A stretch of DNA of 64,000 nt from Multifurca ochricompacta (Eukaryota > Basidiomycota > Agaricomycetes > Russulales > Russulaceae), in NCBI GenBank assembly GCA_022496185.1, contig WTXG01000124.1, positions 1 to 64,000 on the forward strand. Direction: 5' to 3'. The position numbers were made by a program, and so were the translations under genes. The notes beneath the pieces were generated by a model. That model was not told the origin of the DNA. It searched no databases and saw only the letters and a program-made list of their open reading frames with translations. This document shows, in pieces, positions 37,201 to 48,252 of the stretch. Each line of letters opens with the position of its first letter. Position 1 is the first letter of the stretch.

Positions 37201-37358
37201 TGTCGATACTGTAATATAGTGCATTGGGGTACATTTTTGCTGAAGGAAACGTGCCCAGCAGTCATCAATCTTTCAAGACCCACCATCAATGCAACCGCTT
37301 CTGCAAATTCTTCAAGTACCAACTGACTATGACATTTGGGAATCACAAGGGTCCTTGA
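34242..37358 (+). CDS. Alpha-kinase family protein (MHCK/eEF2K type) with MITE-bearing intron
   Basis: Multi-exon gene. The N-terminal exon (34242-34527) encodes a cysteine cluster (CDREGC, CQGCYQYY) usual in agaricomycete alpha-kinases. The middle is a Thr/Pro-rich linker with several introns that I could not place exactly. The kinase domain (about 35.9-37.35 kb) has the invariant lysine region (FEVCAKQTFY), FLLEEVIGG, FRKYLNNVS, AEFLAFSQHVQYFKTKKMAF, the catalytic-Asp loop SDPQIVTD (exon 37115-37157) and the zinc-binding end GNVPSSHQSF, HHQCNRFCKFF (exon 37220-37358). Alpha-kinases phosphorylate Ser/Thr, classically myosin heavy chain or eEF2; substrate unknown here. The kinase-domain landmarks all look intact. 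The intron 36570-37114 contains a whole MITE; without it and one 8-base duplication the intron would be 60 nt. Confidence 0.78.
36625..37101 (+). mobile_element. hAT-like MITE, family B copy 1, inside an alpha-kinase intron
   Basis: 477 bases, ends TAGTGATGTTCC and GGCACATCACTA (imperfect terminal inverted repeats), flanked by a perfect 8-base duplication CTTTTACT (36617-36624 and 37102-37109). TAGTG ends with 8-bp duplications are the mark of hAT transposons. No coding capacity. The subterminal parts are GC-rich with repeated GGCTTGGCCC words and the centre is AT-rich. Confidence 0.9.
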
Positions 37359-38154
37359 TTCATTCCATTGACTCCCCGGCCCTCTAATGGTGGCCCAGGC
37401 TATTCTTGCCAAACAATTACTGTGCATTGCTCCTATTCCTACTTACTCTTTTGGCATTTTAATCACTAGCCATTCCATTCCTTTTTTCTTCCTAACAAAC
37501 ACACTCATTTCATCTTACCAACTACTCTAAGTACTATTCATTTAGTTTTTTTAATCCGGTTTTCTTAATATAGCCTTGGACATGGCCTACTCTCCTTTTC
37601 ATCTGCACAACTTTATTCTATGGCCTTAATGACCATAATTGTTGTCTTTGTTTTCTGACTGCGACGAAAAATATTCCAAAGTAAAAAGAGGAGTTTTCGA
37701 GGTCCTTGATTGCCTTTCACACTCAGCTGCTTACAAGTCGCAGCACAAACCGAGAAAACAAGCTGGCCGGTCCCTGTTGCCATATTGACGTACTCTCACA
37801 TCAATAACCACACCAATTGAAGTCACTCGCTTCCTAACTAAATAGGTAGCTCGCTTAACTGACTCAGCTAATGAAACATACTCTCTCACAAAACACGCAT
37901 TCCCGTCGTAGGACAAAGCAGACAAACAACTCACATGAGCCCAGACTAAACCATCCGGGACAACTAGATTTAGAGATGGGTCATGTCGCGGTCACTGTGG
38001 CATGGGAAGTGAAGTGAATAGGAATCGTCATGTTCAATTTTACGCCTTTACGGCTGGTATTTAATGCAAGAAATAACTGGAAATAATCACAAGACAATTA
38101 TGCTAGTAAACCCACAAACTCGTCATAGTGTTAGCCAAATCCAAGCCAAATCCA
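37359..38154. other. Spacer between alpha-kinase and subtilase remnant
   Basis: AT-rich; I recognise no gene. A minus-strand open stretch at 37731-37934 has no family I know. Confidence 0.4.
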
Positions 38155-39005
38155 TCAGAAGAAGGTAGTATAATTGTTAAAAACCAACAAGTTGGGCATA
38201 GTCCAACTGACTCATGAAAGTAAACCCTGGCTCGAGAGCTTAATCACCTCCGCTTTCAGGTCCGCAGGGGCGATAAAGTTAGAATGATTAGTGATGTTCC
38301 AGCCCGGCTTGGCCCAAAAGCCGCAGCTTTGGCTTGGCCTGAGGCGGCTCCGGCTTTCCTGAAGTCTGGGCTGAGCCAAAGCCGCCACAGACGGCTTGGC
38401 CCTGGCCCGGCTTGGCCCAAGCCGCGGCTTTTGGCAGAGAAAATTTTATGACATATAACTAGTAGTTATAGTTCAGCTAATCAAAATCTGACTTAGTGTG
38501 TTACGTATTGCAAAGCTATATCGAAGAAAAAGTTTGAAATGCCGCAATAAACATGATCACGTGATCCAAATCAACCACTTTGTGATCAGATTTCTACTGA
38601 TTTTGATGATTGCTATTGCACTTGTATGTGCTGTTGAAAGCCGCAGCCTGAGCTGGCAGCTTTGGCTTTTAATTTCTCTGAGCCGGGCCAAAGCCCTTGC
38701 TGGGCCATCACAACGGCCTGGCTTGGCCCGGCCCAAACAGGCCCGGCTTGGCCTGGCTTCTGGCTTTGAGCCGGGCCAGGCACATCACTAAGAATGATGG
38801 GCCAACTTCGAGGGAGGAATGAAACCCGACGCCCATTGTGCAGTGGGGGAACGATTGACGAAGCGAGGGGGTTGGACTTCAAAGTGGACGGAAGGGTGGA
38901 AAGGTGGTATGCCAGAAGACCAGCAACATGAGGTGATGCCATAGATGTGCCGGAAATGATATTCTCCGCAGAATCAGATCCAATCCGCGGGTGCGAGTGA
39001 CACAA
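38155..39005 (-). pseudogene. Subtilase (proteinase K-like, S8) C-terminal remnant split by a MITE
   Basis: The minus strand from 39005 reads through the catalytic serine motif (ENIISGTSMASPHVAGLLAY) and the following surface segment, which is then split by a MITE (38289-38790). Beyond the MITE the C-terminal motif resumes (FIAPADLKAEVIKLSSQGLL, then PNLLVFNNYT) to a stop at 38155. One frame change upstream of the MITE and another near the end are needed. The N-terminal pro-region and the Asp and His catalytic motifs are not found upstream. It is therefore a truncated and interrupted pseudogene of a secreted or vacuolar serine protease. Confidence 0.75.
38289..38790 (+). mobile_element. hAT-like MITE, family B copy 2, in subtilase coding sequence
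   Basis: 502 bases with the same TAGTGATGTTCC and GCACATCACTA ends as copy 1 and a perfect 8-base duplication AGAATGAT (38281-38288 and 38791-38798). Relative to copy 1 it carries an extra GCCCAAACAGG-type unit near the right end. Many differences are C/T or G/A changes at CG sites. Confidence 0.9.
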
Positions 39006-40831
39006 TGAAAGTTAATTCACTTCACAACAATTGGGAAACTAAACACCTCGACACCATCTGTATCTTAGTCATATGGTGGCAGAAAATGAATTAAAAAAAA
39101 AATAAGAATTTGATATAGTAATGGAATTATTTGGCGTGTGTTGTTTGTCGTTGCACATTATCCAGATCGACAAACAGTTTCTTGCCACTGCTGAGCCGTA
39201 TTCCTCCCATTTGCATGATGAGGTATAATTGTAGAGTGTATCACTAATAAATAAAGCGAAGAAACGACAGCTCCCATAAGGGGTCCATGTCCAGTTACAA
39301 TCACCAAACGTACTAAATATGTGATAGGCCGATTCATGGGCGTGCTGCCAATAATGCAGCATGTGGACTTGCAGCATTCAACTTGTTTTGACAACCCATC
39401 CTTCTGCGAATGAATACTGTGGTGTTGCTACCTCGTGGCTGCCGGAGTCGTGGAATCATAACGTTTTCCCTGTTCTGTTCAAATTAATCAGATCTTGAGG
39501 TAGAATGTTTTTTTTTCCCTTTTTTGGCGTTGTTTAGACGTAAGGGTTCCAACAGAACTGAGAGCTTTCATAGTCTCCTTGCTTCCACCCCATTTGCATG
39601 TTTGTCCATTCAATGAGTAAAAATTATATGGTTAATATAGAAGCTTTTACGGCATTTATAAACCGTGCACAGGTTTGTCAGGGGGGGGCTCATTAAGCAT
39701 AACAGTTTTACCCTGACGTGAGACCTGAGACCTCAAAGTTGTTCACAGCATCCGAGCCGACAAGCGCAATGACTCCATAACGCAATATAAATTGTTGTAC
39801 ACGGGTAGGTAAACACCGGGAGGCAGCCGAGAGCTTGAGATTAGAATTCAGTTTATGAAGGGGTTCTTACGGGAACGTTTAGGGCCCATAGTCTTGAAAG
39901 TTCAAAAGCGACCCACAGAAGGAATAGTGTGTCAGCGTCATGTGTCAATTCCGCGGGCGGACTCGCGACAATCAAATGTTACCATAGCGCACGCACTACG
40001 CCATCTCCTGTGTCTAACCTTGTGATATGGATGGTCGACAGAATGAGACAATTAGGCGTGACGCCGCCCTTTTAAAAGAACGTGTGCGTGTGCTCATCTT
40101 TTGTTATCCTCGCCCTCATCCTTATGCTTCCTTTGTGCTGCCGGTGACCGGCTCTTCTTCACTTTTGAGCTGTTCGAACATGTTTTGGGCTCCCTTCGTG
40201 CTTTAGACTGGCACATAATATTTCTGGCAACAGTTTGTCTAGCTAAAACCTCATTGCATGCTTGACATTTGTCAACGTTGACACCATCGCTCCTGACCCT
40301 TGGGAGGGCTACTCCTATTCGAAAAAAAAGGGCCCAAATGCATCGAAAATATTGACAGCAATGGGAACTTTACAATATGGAGGCTGTGGAATCCTGAGGG
40401 AATGGCTATGGGTCGAATCTGTTGGCATAGTCTACTTGGCTCCTGAACTCGCCAATATGGTCAACAGCGCTCCTATGATATTGATCAGTGGGGTATTTAT
40501 TGTACAGGACAACCAACAAGGTGAACGCTTTCCTAGGAAACACCATATTATGGTTTTCCCAATTGAGATATTTCCATAGTAGCATCACAGAAGGTATCCA
40601 CATATACCAATATATGGTAAAACAGTCTTTTGTCTTGTCTTCTTCTCTGAAGCGACTTTTGGTTTGCCCTTTCGTTCAATATCTCCCTATTTCCAGAGGC
40701 TGTGCACACGCTAGGTTGGTCTGACACTGCCTTCTGGGTTTAACAATGTGTGACATCAACCTCCACCAATACCAGGAGGTTTCGTGGGTGAGTGTGGTGC
40801 GTTAAATGATATTACTGGTTCCCGGTGTCTG
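39006..40831. other. Intergenic region with no recognised gene
   Basis: No conserved protein found on either strand. A plus-strand open frame at 40262-40579 (105 residues) has no recognised family. Confidence 0.4.
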
Positions 40832-43053
40832 TAGGGCTGCGCACCGTCCGTTTTACAGTAATGGCTGTCCATTTGACAGTAATAGGACGGTACAGCCGAC
40901 CTGTCCACCATCCATTTTTTGTACTCACTGGATCGCTGACAGGTACAGTACGGGTACGATACGGCCGTTTACGGTATACGTATTAGACGGTAGTACTACA
41001 GAAAATAAAATTGTGCAGGGCAGCATGAGCAATAAGCTTAGAGTGATAAAGTATTAATAGGTGCATTCTTGAGGTTGAGGGTATTCTAGAGAGAATATAG
41101 AGTCAAGCGGGTAGCACGAGCAAGAGTTTTAGAGCAATGAAGTGACAGACAGGGATGTTTCTCGAACAGGATTATTTATCAGGGCCATTTTACAGCAGCT
41201 TTTATGTAGTTTATGCTGTAGTGAAGAAACAGGCATGGTGCAGGCTTGTTTTAGATTCTCCCGATAATGCAATAGCAACTGCTTTATCTATAGCAGATTT
41301 AGTGGCTTTATATACAATTTAGATGTGCTATATTGATACTAAATTAAAGTAAATGTCTCGCAATGTGATTTGACCACATGATTGATCTGAGATGTATATA
41401 CTCAGTATCTAATTAAGTGTGAGATGTGTTTTGATTTCATCAATTATGTTTTCTAAATGTGATCACAATTACATTAAGGCCTAAATAAAGCATCATATCT
41501 AGACTGATTGACAGCTGAACAGCCCAGTGCAGTATCAGGTGTGTGCAAGATGCAACCGCTTCTTGACAAACGTGGATTGTAACGGGTGCTTCTATCCCAC
41601 GCTTGCTATGTAGATAAGATAAGATGTAATGATCATGGTAAAACTCACTGGTGAAGATATCCTAGTCGGAAGGCTGCCTAGAATGCAGAGATTAATGCCT
41701 GCATAAGGCTTGAAGCAGTCAGAGGACTCTGCCTTGCTAATGCAGCAAGAATAGACTTATATTGAACAATTGCTAAGAGCCTACAGCCCCAAGAGGACAA
41801 GATCAGTTGGGCCTAAGTAAATACAAAGATAGAGCGATAAAGCGCACCTGCAGCCCAAAGAGGACAAGATGTGGTCTGCAGCGTAATACAGGGTGTCTTT
41901 AAATATGTCCTAGTACTATTCTATAAATACCAAAGCTGATCGAGCATGCGATGTAAATCTAACTAGTTATCAGTGGCCCACTCTTCTGAGTGCCCTGACA
42001 CATCTTATTTACCAACGCGTGATGTTTCTGCCGTTCTGGCATTATCTAAAAGACATACTAGACTACTTTAGACTACACTGTAATCAGATTATCATTTTGT
42101 ATTACTCAATCAATGGCTGTGTGTATCTACAATGTCCATTGCTGCGACTACTTTGCATCGCGTGTGTGGACCGGGTCAGATCGTCCGGACTCCTTCTTAT
42201 CTTATCTATATCTAAGAAGGTCAACTTGCATAACACGCGCACCCTTAGGATGGCTTTCAAGCAGTCCGGGATGCCAAAAATGTCCAGGAAATCGACCATC
42301 TGGTCCTTGGGTGGGCTGATATGTCATGGTAAGACAAAGCTGTAAGACTCCACCACATGGATGGAGGATCTATTCATTGCATCTTGGGGCCTCCTTAATG
42401 CAGCGATCTCACCCTCATTTCCCAGCAGTCAACAGAAAATTGAGCATTGTCCTTGTTCTTTGGATTAAATTTTAATAATAGCTACTTCTTGAAAAATGGA
42501 AGCGTACCTGCTGTTGAGATGGGCCGGTAGTGACAGGATTGTTGGGGCTCCTGATCTTATATTATGATAAGATAATCTAAAGTGTCAGATAATGATTCAG
42601 AGACATTGCACGCACAACACATTCTTCTGTCTTGTCACATTTAAATAACTATATTTATTCTACTTATTATCATGCTCCTCTGAACAGTATAAAATGTTGC
42701 TACTTTGTATGCGTTCACTTCAGTTTTGACCACATAAACTGGAGTATTAGTTAGTTTATCTTATCTCTTATCTTTACCATATTTAGCTAACACTTATCTG
42801 CTATCTAAATAGGTAAAGATACTACTATAGTGGGGGAGTTTTGGTGGCTTAATGATAAGATTAAAGCTCATTCAGTCAATGCTGTCCATGCCATCTAATG
42901 CCGTCGACGGCCATTTTTTTGACGGTTTGGACGGCGTTTTCCATACCCGTCCACCATCTGTCTCGACATTGACTTGAGCTTGGTACGCACGGGTACGGCA
43001 ACCATACTACGGACCTGTCCATACCGTGAGGTACGGGTACGTGCGCAGCCCTA
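40832..43053 (+). mobile_element. Large non-autonomous hAT-like element, family A copy 1
   Basis: 2,222 bases. Ends TAGGGCTGCGCAC and GTGCGCAGCCCTA form perfect 13-base terminal inverted repeats. It is flanked by GTGTCTG on both sides (7 of the expected 8 bases). The outer 150 bases at each end are rich in repeated ACGG/GGTACGG words, which could be subterminal transposase binding sites. I see no transposase, so it would need one in trans. The inner sequence is AT-rich with no recognised gene. Confidence 0.85.
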
Positions 43054-44150
43054 GTGTCTGAACATCAGGTGACTTAGTGGGCGGAGGTGAAGAATGGACT
43101 TACCTATGCGATAAGGTCGATCAGATGACACCTGAGAAATGGTGACTGCCTCTTTCCTCTAACGCGTGACCTTATCCTTATTTGTTCACCTTTGTCCTTT
43201 TTCTTCACCATGGTTTTTTTGTATTGGACCCTTATTCATTACCTGCTGTTTCTGAGTTATTCCACTTTCCTTTCCACTTTTTCCAGCCCTGGGGATAGTT
43301 GAGAGGACGATTTGTGACCTTTCCTTTTAATTGCTCTATTGTTGGAGCTGTGTTCCACAGCATTTAGGGTTGTTTAAGTGGGCTTTATTCTAAGTTATAC
43401 ACAAAAACACGATAAAAAAGTTACTTAACAGTATACTAGTCGTGTTATACAGTTTCCCCAAGATAATCGCAATGCGTCATAACAGTGGTTATCAAAATCC
43501 CTTATTCATACTTTAAGTTGAGTGGTGATGGTGCTGAAATTCCTACTCTGCATGTCCTTCGACGCGCGCACAGCATTTTCAGGCAATATATTGGTCCAGG
43601 AAAGCCACGATTTCGTGCGCTACCTCAAGATCTTTCACTAGGTTAGCCATTTTTGCCCGTGCAGGTGCTTCATTTCTTCCAAGATCGCTGGAGCTAATTC
43701 GTTGTAGTGACACTTCATCAAATGATTCTTGATTATGTAGGGGCGACTCCAGGAGATATTACAGTACAGACACTTGCTTAGTGTTTCGTGGATCGCTGTG
43801 TGGTGTCGATCGCAGTGCTGTCACTGCTCGAAGCTTTTATGGCAATCATGACAATGAAATTGCCGTCGAACAACCATGCTGGCTGGCTACTAACTGTTAA
43901 GGTTAGCATGAAAGACAAGTACTTCAGAGTTTAGAAGAACTCTAGATTACTATCTACTGACCTAGACAAAGACAAGTCTGATACACAGGTTAGTCTACAG
44001 GTAAAGAGAGAGTAAGAGTAAAGGGACTTACACTTCTGAGGTTAGAAGAACTCTGAAGGGTAAAGGTGAAAACAGACAGTCTTATATACCTTAAGGATGA
44101 CTAAGAATGGTCTATGCTGTGTGCACTGGGAATAAGACTGCAAGTGCTTG
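43054..44150. other. Spacer holding a degenerate inverted LTR-like fragment
   Basis: The part at about 43900-44105 resembles the reverse complement of the promoter-proximal part of the copia-1 LTR: ACTTACACTTCTGAGG, GAACTCTGAAGGGTAA and CTTATATACC occur in the matching order. It is diverged and incomplete. The rest is featureless to me. Confidence 0.5.
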
Positions 44151-45385
44151 TAGGGCTGCGCGCCGTCCGTTTGACAGTGACGGCCATCTATTTGATGGTG
44201 AAGGACAGGTACGGCTGACCCGTACACTTTCCGTTTTTGGTACTCACCAGATCGCTGACGGTATGGTATGGGTACGGTACAGCCGTTTTACAGTATATGG
44301 TAGTAGACGGTATTACTAGAGAAAATAAAGTTGACCAGGGTAGCATGAGCAAGAAGCTTAGAGTGATAAAACAATGAATGGGTGTATTCTTATGGCTATT
44401 CTACACCTTTTTATGTAGTTTATGAGTACAATACCCAACAATCTACTTTACCAGCCATAATCTGAAACTCATAGAGGGACTTCAAGCATTGCATTTGCTT
44501 CTGTGAGTGTGATTGGTGTAAACAGGGCATACTGGAACATGAACTCCCTCAATTGTAGGTACATTATCACAAAAGAGACATCAGAGAAGCAATACCAAAA
44601 CATGCCCCAAAAGGGGGCATCCAAAAACTATATTCAGGCTTGCACAAGGCAACTCCTAAATGCGAGCATACCTCCAACTGGACTCTGGCAGACCAAAATT
44701 CAATTACAATAAGGCAAAAAAATCAAATATATAGACTAATAGACAGCTCAACAACCCAGTGCAGTATCAGCTTGTGTGTGTGCAAGATGCAACTGCTTCT
44801 TGTCAGGCAACGGAGGGAGATCGTGCCCTATCCACTAATCTACTCCATAATCCATAATATGCTGTTGAGATGGGCTGGTTGCAACTGGGACCGGAGACAG
44901 CCGGGCTCCTGGGTGGACTCAATCTTATGATTATGATAAGATAATCTAAAGTGCGTCAGATAATTGATTCAGAGACATTGCACATACAACACATTCCTTC
45001 TGTCTTGTCACATTTAAATAACTATATTTATTCTACTTATTGTCATGCTCCTCTGAGCAGTATAAAAGGTCACTATTCTGTACATGTTCACTTCAGTTTT
45101 GACCACATAAACTGAAGTGAGTATTAGTTAGTTTATCTTATCTCTTATCTTTACCATATTTAGCTAATGCTTATCTACTATCTAAATAGGTAAAGATACT
45201 ATAGTAGGGGAGTTTTGGTGGCTTAATGACAAGATTAAAGCCCTGCCATCCATGCCATCTAATGCCATCTACGGCCGTTTTTTGACAGGTTCAGATGGCG
45301 TTTTCTGTACCCGTAACCATCCATCTCAATGATTGACTTGAGCTGGCATGGTACGGGTACAGCACCGTACTACGGCACCGTCATA

Positions 45386-46436
45386 TAGTGATGTTCCGGC
45401 CTGGCTTGGCCCAAAAGCCATGGCTTTGGCTCGGCCTGAGGTGGCTTGGCCCTGGCCCGGCTTGGCCCAAGCTGTGGCTTTTGGTAGAGAAAATATTATG
45501 ACATATAACTAGTGTTCGCCACAGGTAACCCACAGGTAAAAACACATGGACCCATACCCATACCCGTATGTACCCGGACCCTTACACCAAGGGTACAGGT
45601 TTGCCATACTACGGGTATGGGTACACAACGGGTCGTATACCTGTGGGTAAGGGTAGATATTTACATTTTAAGTCTGATAGCCTAGAATAACACTGTACTA
45701 CTTAAGCTATAATCCATTCATCATCTGGCCATTCTTCATTGTTTTTGGTATCAGGTTGAGATGCTGCATACTTTAAATCAGCAGTCTCTACATAACTGGC
45801 CTTCATCCAAGCTCCCAAACATAGAAGAGCCTGAGTTGTATGCAATGGGACCACTGGGTCTGTATACAGTATCTACAATACATGTACTGTATAGTTTTTC
45901 TGTGGCTGGTGCAATGCCACATGCATTGCCACCCTCATTGCCGCCCTTCCAATTTCAGCTTACCCGCTCTGGCGGGTAAGGGTTGGGTGTCTGTGGGTAG
46001 GGGTCACATGAGGGGTATGAAGATGTGACCCCGACCTGTACCCGCATGTACCCTGACCACATACCTGGTGGGTTGCGCCTACCCGTAGCAAACACTACAT
46101 ATAACCAGTAGTTATAGTTCAGCTAATCCAAATCTGACTTAGTGTGTTACGTATTGCAAAGCTATATTGAAGAAAAAGTTTGAAATGCCGTGATAAACAT
46201 GATCATGTGACCCAAATCAACCACTTTGTGATCAGATTTCTACTGATTTTGATGATTGCTAATGCACTTGTATGTGCTGTTGAAAGCTGCGGCCTGAGCC
46301 AGTGGCTTTGGCTTTTAGTTTCTCTGAGCCGGGCCAAAGCCCTTGCTGGGCCATCACAACGGCCTGGCTTGGCCTGGCCCAAACAGGCCCAGCTTGGCCT
46401 GGCTTCTGGCTTTGAGCCGGGCCAGGCACATCACTA
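45386..46436 (+). mobile_element. hAT-like MITE, family B copy 3, itself interrupted
   Basis: Same TAGTGATGTTCC and GCACATCACTA ends as copies 1 and 2. Flanks CCGTCATA (45378-45385) and CCATCATA (46437-46444) match at 7 of 8 positions. The left subterminal block is shorter than in the other copies. A further element (45510-46097) sits within its AT-rich centre. Confidence 0.88.
45510..46097 (+). mobile_element. hAT-like element, family C, innermost of the nest
   Basis: 588 bases, ends TAGTGTTCGCCACAGGTA and the inverted TACCCGTAGCAAACACTA (about 14 of 18 positions pair), with a perfect 8-base duplication CATATAAC (45502-45509 and 46098-46105). Both ends are rich in GGGTA/TACCC words. No coding capacity recognised. 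Confidence 0.88.
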
Positions 46437-46583
46437 CCATCATACCATAAGCTACGGGTACGGCGTGCAGCCCTAAGTGCTTGTAACATGCAACAATCCA
46501 GACTACAAGGAAAGATAAGATAAGATATGGCTAAGCATCCTTAATTAGATAGACAATGAAAATGCCTGCATGTCTGGTCCCAT

Positions 46584-47078
46584 TGTTGACATGGCATGTG
46601 TCTTGAGGTGCTTCAGGCATCTGGGTTAGGGTCTAAGCTATGCAAGATTAGATTAGATAAAGATTCGGAGTCTCGGACTTTTTACCATATCATTATTACT
46701 TTCTTTCTCGCGATGCGCAGCAGCTGACTGATGTACCTTAGTAATCCTGTGTAGCATGTGATATCTCACTGGCCAATGGCCTTAGTCCCTCATCAGTACA
46801 TTCTAGCATATTCCATTGCGCACAGACCATCCCTTGAAGTATATAAGGGTGTCTGTTTTGTCTCTTACACTTCAGAGTTTTCTTCACCTCTGAAGTGTAA
46901 GTCCCAGTCTCTTTACTTACTACCTTACCTATAACTAACTGTCTCTTGTAGATAACTTGTTTCTAGGTGTGTAGTATAGTAATACAGAGTTTTCTTCACC
47001 TCTGAAGTATAACTTGTTTCTAGCTTCACACACAACATCCAACAGTCAGTATCACTGCGCGCACATGCCTGTTCATCA
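46584..47078 (+). repeat. Copia-1 left LTR
   Basis: 495 bases, from TGTTGACATGG to GTTCATCA. A TATATAA box lies at 46840-46846, followed by an inverted repeat CTTCAGAG...CTCTGAAG (about 46870-46896). A related CAGAGTTTTCTTCACCTCTG block is repeated about 115 bases further on. Confidence 0.88.
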
Positions 47079-47090
47079 GGTTATGGGCCC
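47079..47090 (+). other. Copia-1 primer binding site for half initiator tRNA-Met
   Basis: GGTTATGGGCCC immediately follows the left LTR. It is complementary, with one mismatch to the usual sequence, to the anticodon stem-loop of initiator tRNA-Met (GGGCTCATAACC), the half-tRNA priming mode known for copia elements. The same 12 bases follow the copia-2 LTR. Confidence 0.65.
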
Positions 47091-47934
47091 TGTCGCACAT
47101 TACTGATCTCACTCTTTTGATCACAGTCCAACAACTTTCAAGCTCAACAAATTCTAAAAGTTCTTTCCCAACAACTTTTCCTTGTGAGCTTCTCTTTGTC
47201 TTTTGCCCTTAACTGTCCACAAGGTGGTGCGCTTTATGTGCCCACCTTGATCTGTTTGGCTAGCCCTTTCTCAAGGGTTCTTGCAAAAGGCGATGAGGGA
47301 CCCTTAGTGGGTGAAACACCTTAAGCTCCTCATGTGTGCCCTAAGTAAATAGTGTTCATAGTTGTAGCTGGGTTTTCGTCCCATAGATAGTTTTAGTAGG
47401 CCACTTGCCCAGAAGGCTTGAGGCTTTAGGTCTGGTCAATGCTTGGCTCATCTGTAAGCCGGGTTTAGCCACCCGCTGGTAGAGTTTAGGGTCTAGAACA
47501 AGGCATGGGTAGTCACTCCCATGATGCTTGGGCTTGATACAAGTAGGCCACACTACTATAGTATTTACACAGTAGCTAGAGGGTTTTGTCTCTGGGCAGA
47601 AGTATTTGCTGCCATATTGTGGGGGTTCGCCCCACCAGAGGAAACCCAATAGTCTACTACAGTCATGGCCCCAATCATCTAGGGCTTAATCATGGACTCC
47701 ACCACCAGCACTAGAGGAAGGGCTCTATACCCTTTGTCTCTATGTGGAACTTGGGTTGGCTCCTCCATGACATGACTCCCCTTCTATTTACACAGTATCC
47801 GCCTGATGTGGCCTTGGGATCTGTTGTAGAATGGGGTTAGACAGCTTCACTATACTACTTAGAAGTCACACATCAGAGGCAGGACTTTTTTAAGTTCTGA
47901 AGCATAGCGCCACAGATTGGATGGGCCCTCTTAA
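47091..47934 (+). other. Copia-1 untranslated leader
   Basis: About 850 bases between the primer site and the first Gag codon. No conserved coding sequence seen; open stretches here are short and on the wrong strand. Confidence 0.5.
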
Positions 47935-48252
47935 ATGAGACCTGGACAACTGGTTCTAACTGCTCCTTGGAACCAGGATCAAATCTTTCAAATCATCTCA
48001 ATGGCTAACATTGTTTTCCCTTCCACTTTCAAATTCAACAAGCTCGACAGCTCCAACTGGCCACAGTGGTCGGTATCTTTTACCGCCCTGCTTAGGATTA
48101 ATGGCATGAGAAGGCACATCACTCATGATGGGCCTGAATACGCCAATCCCCTTGTCCAGAAGGATGATGAGAAGGAAGCGGACTACCAGGCAAGGTTTGC
48201 CGCCTGGACAGAACCCATAATCCAGGAGTGGAATAGGGTTGAAGAATATTGA
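47935..48252 (+). pseudogene. Copia-1 Gag N-terminal part
   Basis: A natural start is the ATG at 48001 (MANIVFPSTFKFNKLDSSNW), giving the copia Gag opening with an invariant NW and PQWSVSFTALLRINGMRRHI. It stops at 48252 and the reading continues in the next frame, so one indel near 48250 separates it from the rest of Gag. Confidence 0.8.

Larger units (their letters stand above)
44151..46475 (+). mobile_element. Large hAT-like element, family A copy 2, carrying nested insertions
   Basis: Starts TAGGGCTGCGC and ends GCGTGCAGCCCTA, with a perfect 8-base duplication AGTGCTTG (44143-44150 and 46476-46483). It shares the end regions and internal blocks with copy 1 (for example CACATTTAAATAACTATA and GGCTTAATGA), but lacks several hundred bases of copy 1 centre. 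Its right part is interrupted by a family-B MITE (45386-46436). No transposase gene. Confidence 0.9.

Noticed and set aside
40262..40579. Plus-strand 105-residue open frame between the subtilase remnant and the first hAT element
   Set aside because: No recognised family and no exon context; could be chance.
40832..43053. Helitron or LTR origin for the large family-A element
   Set aside because: Perfect terminal inverted repeats with 7-8 base duplications fit hAT; there is no TC...CTRR end and no LTR.
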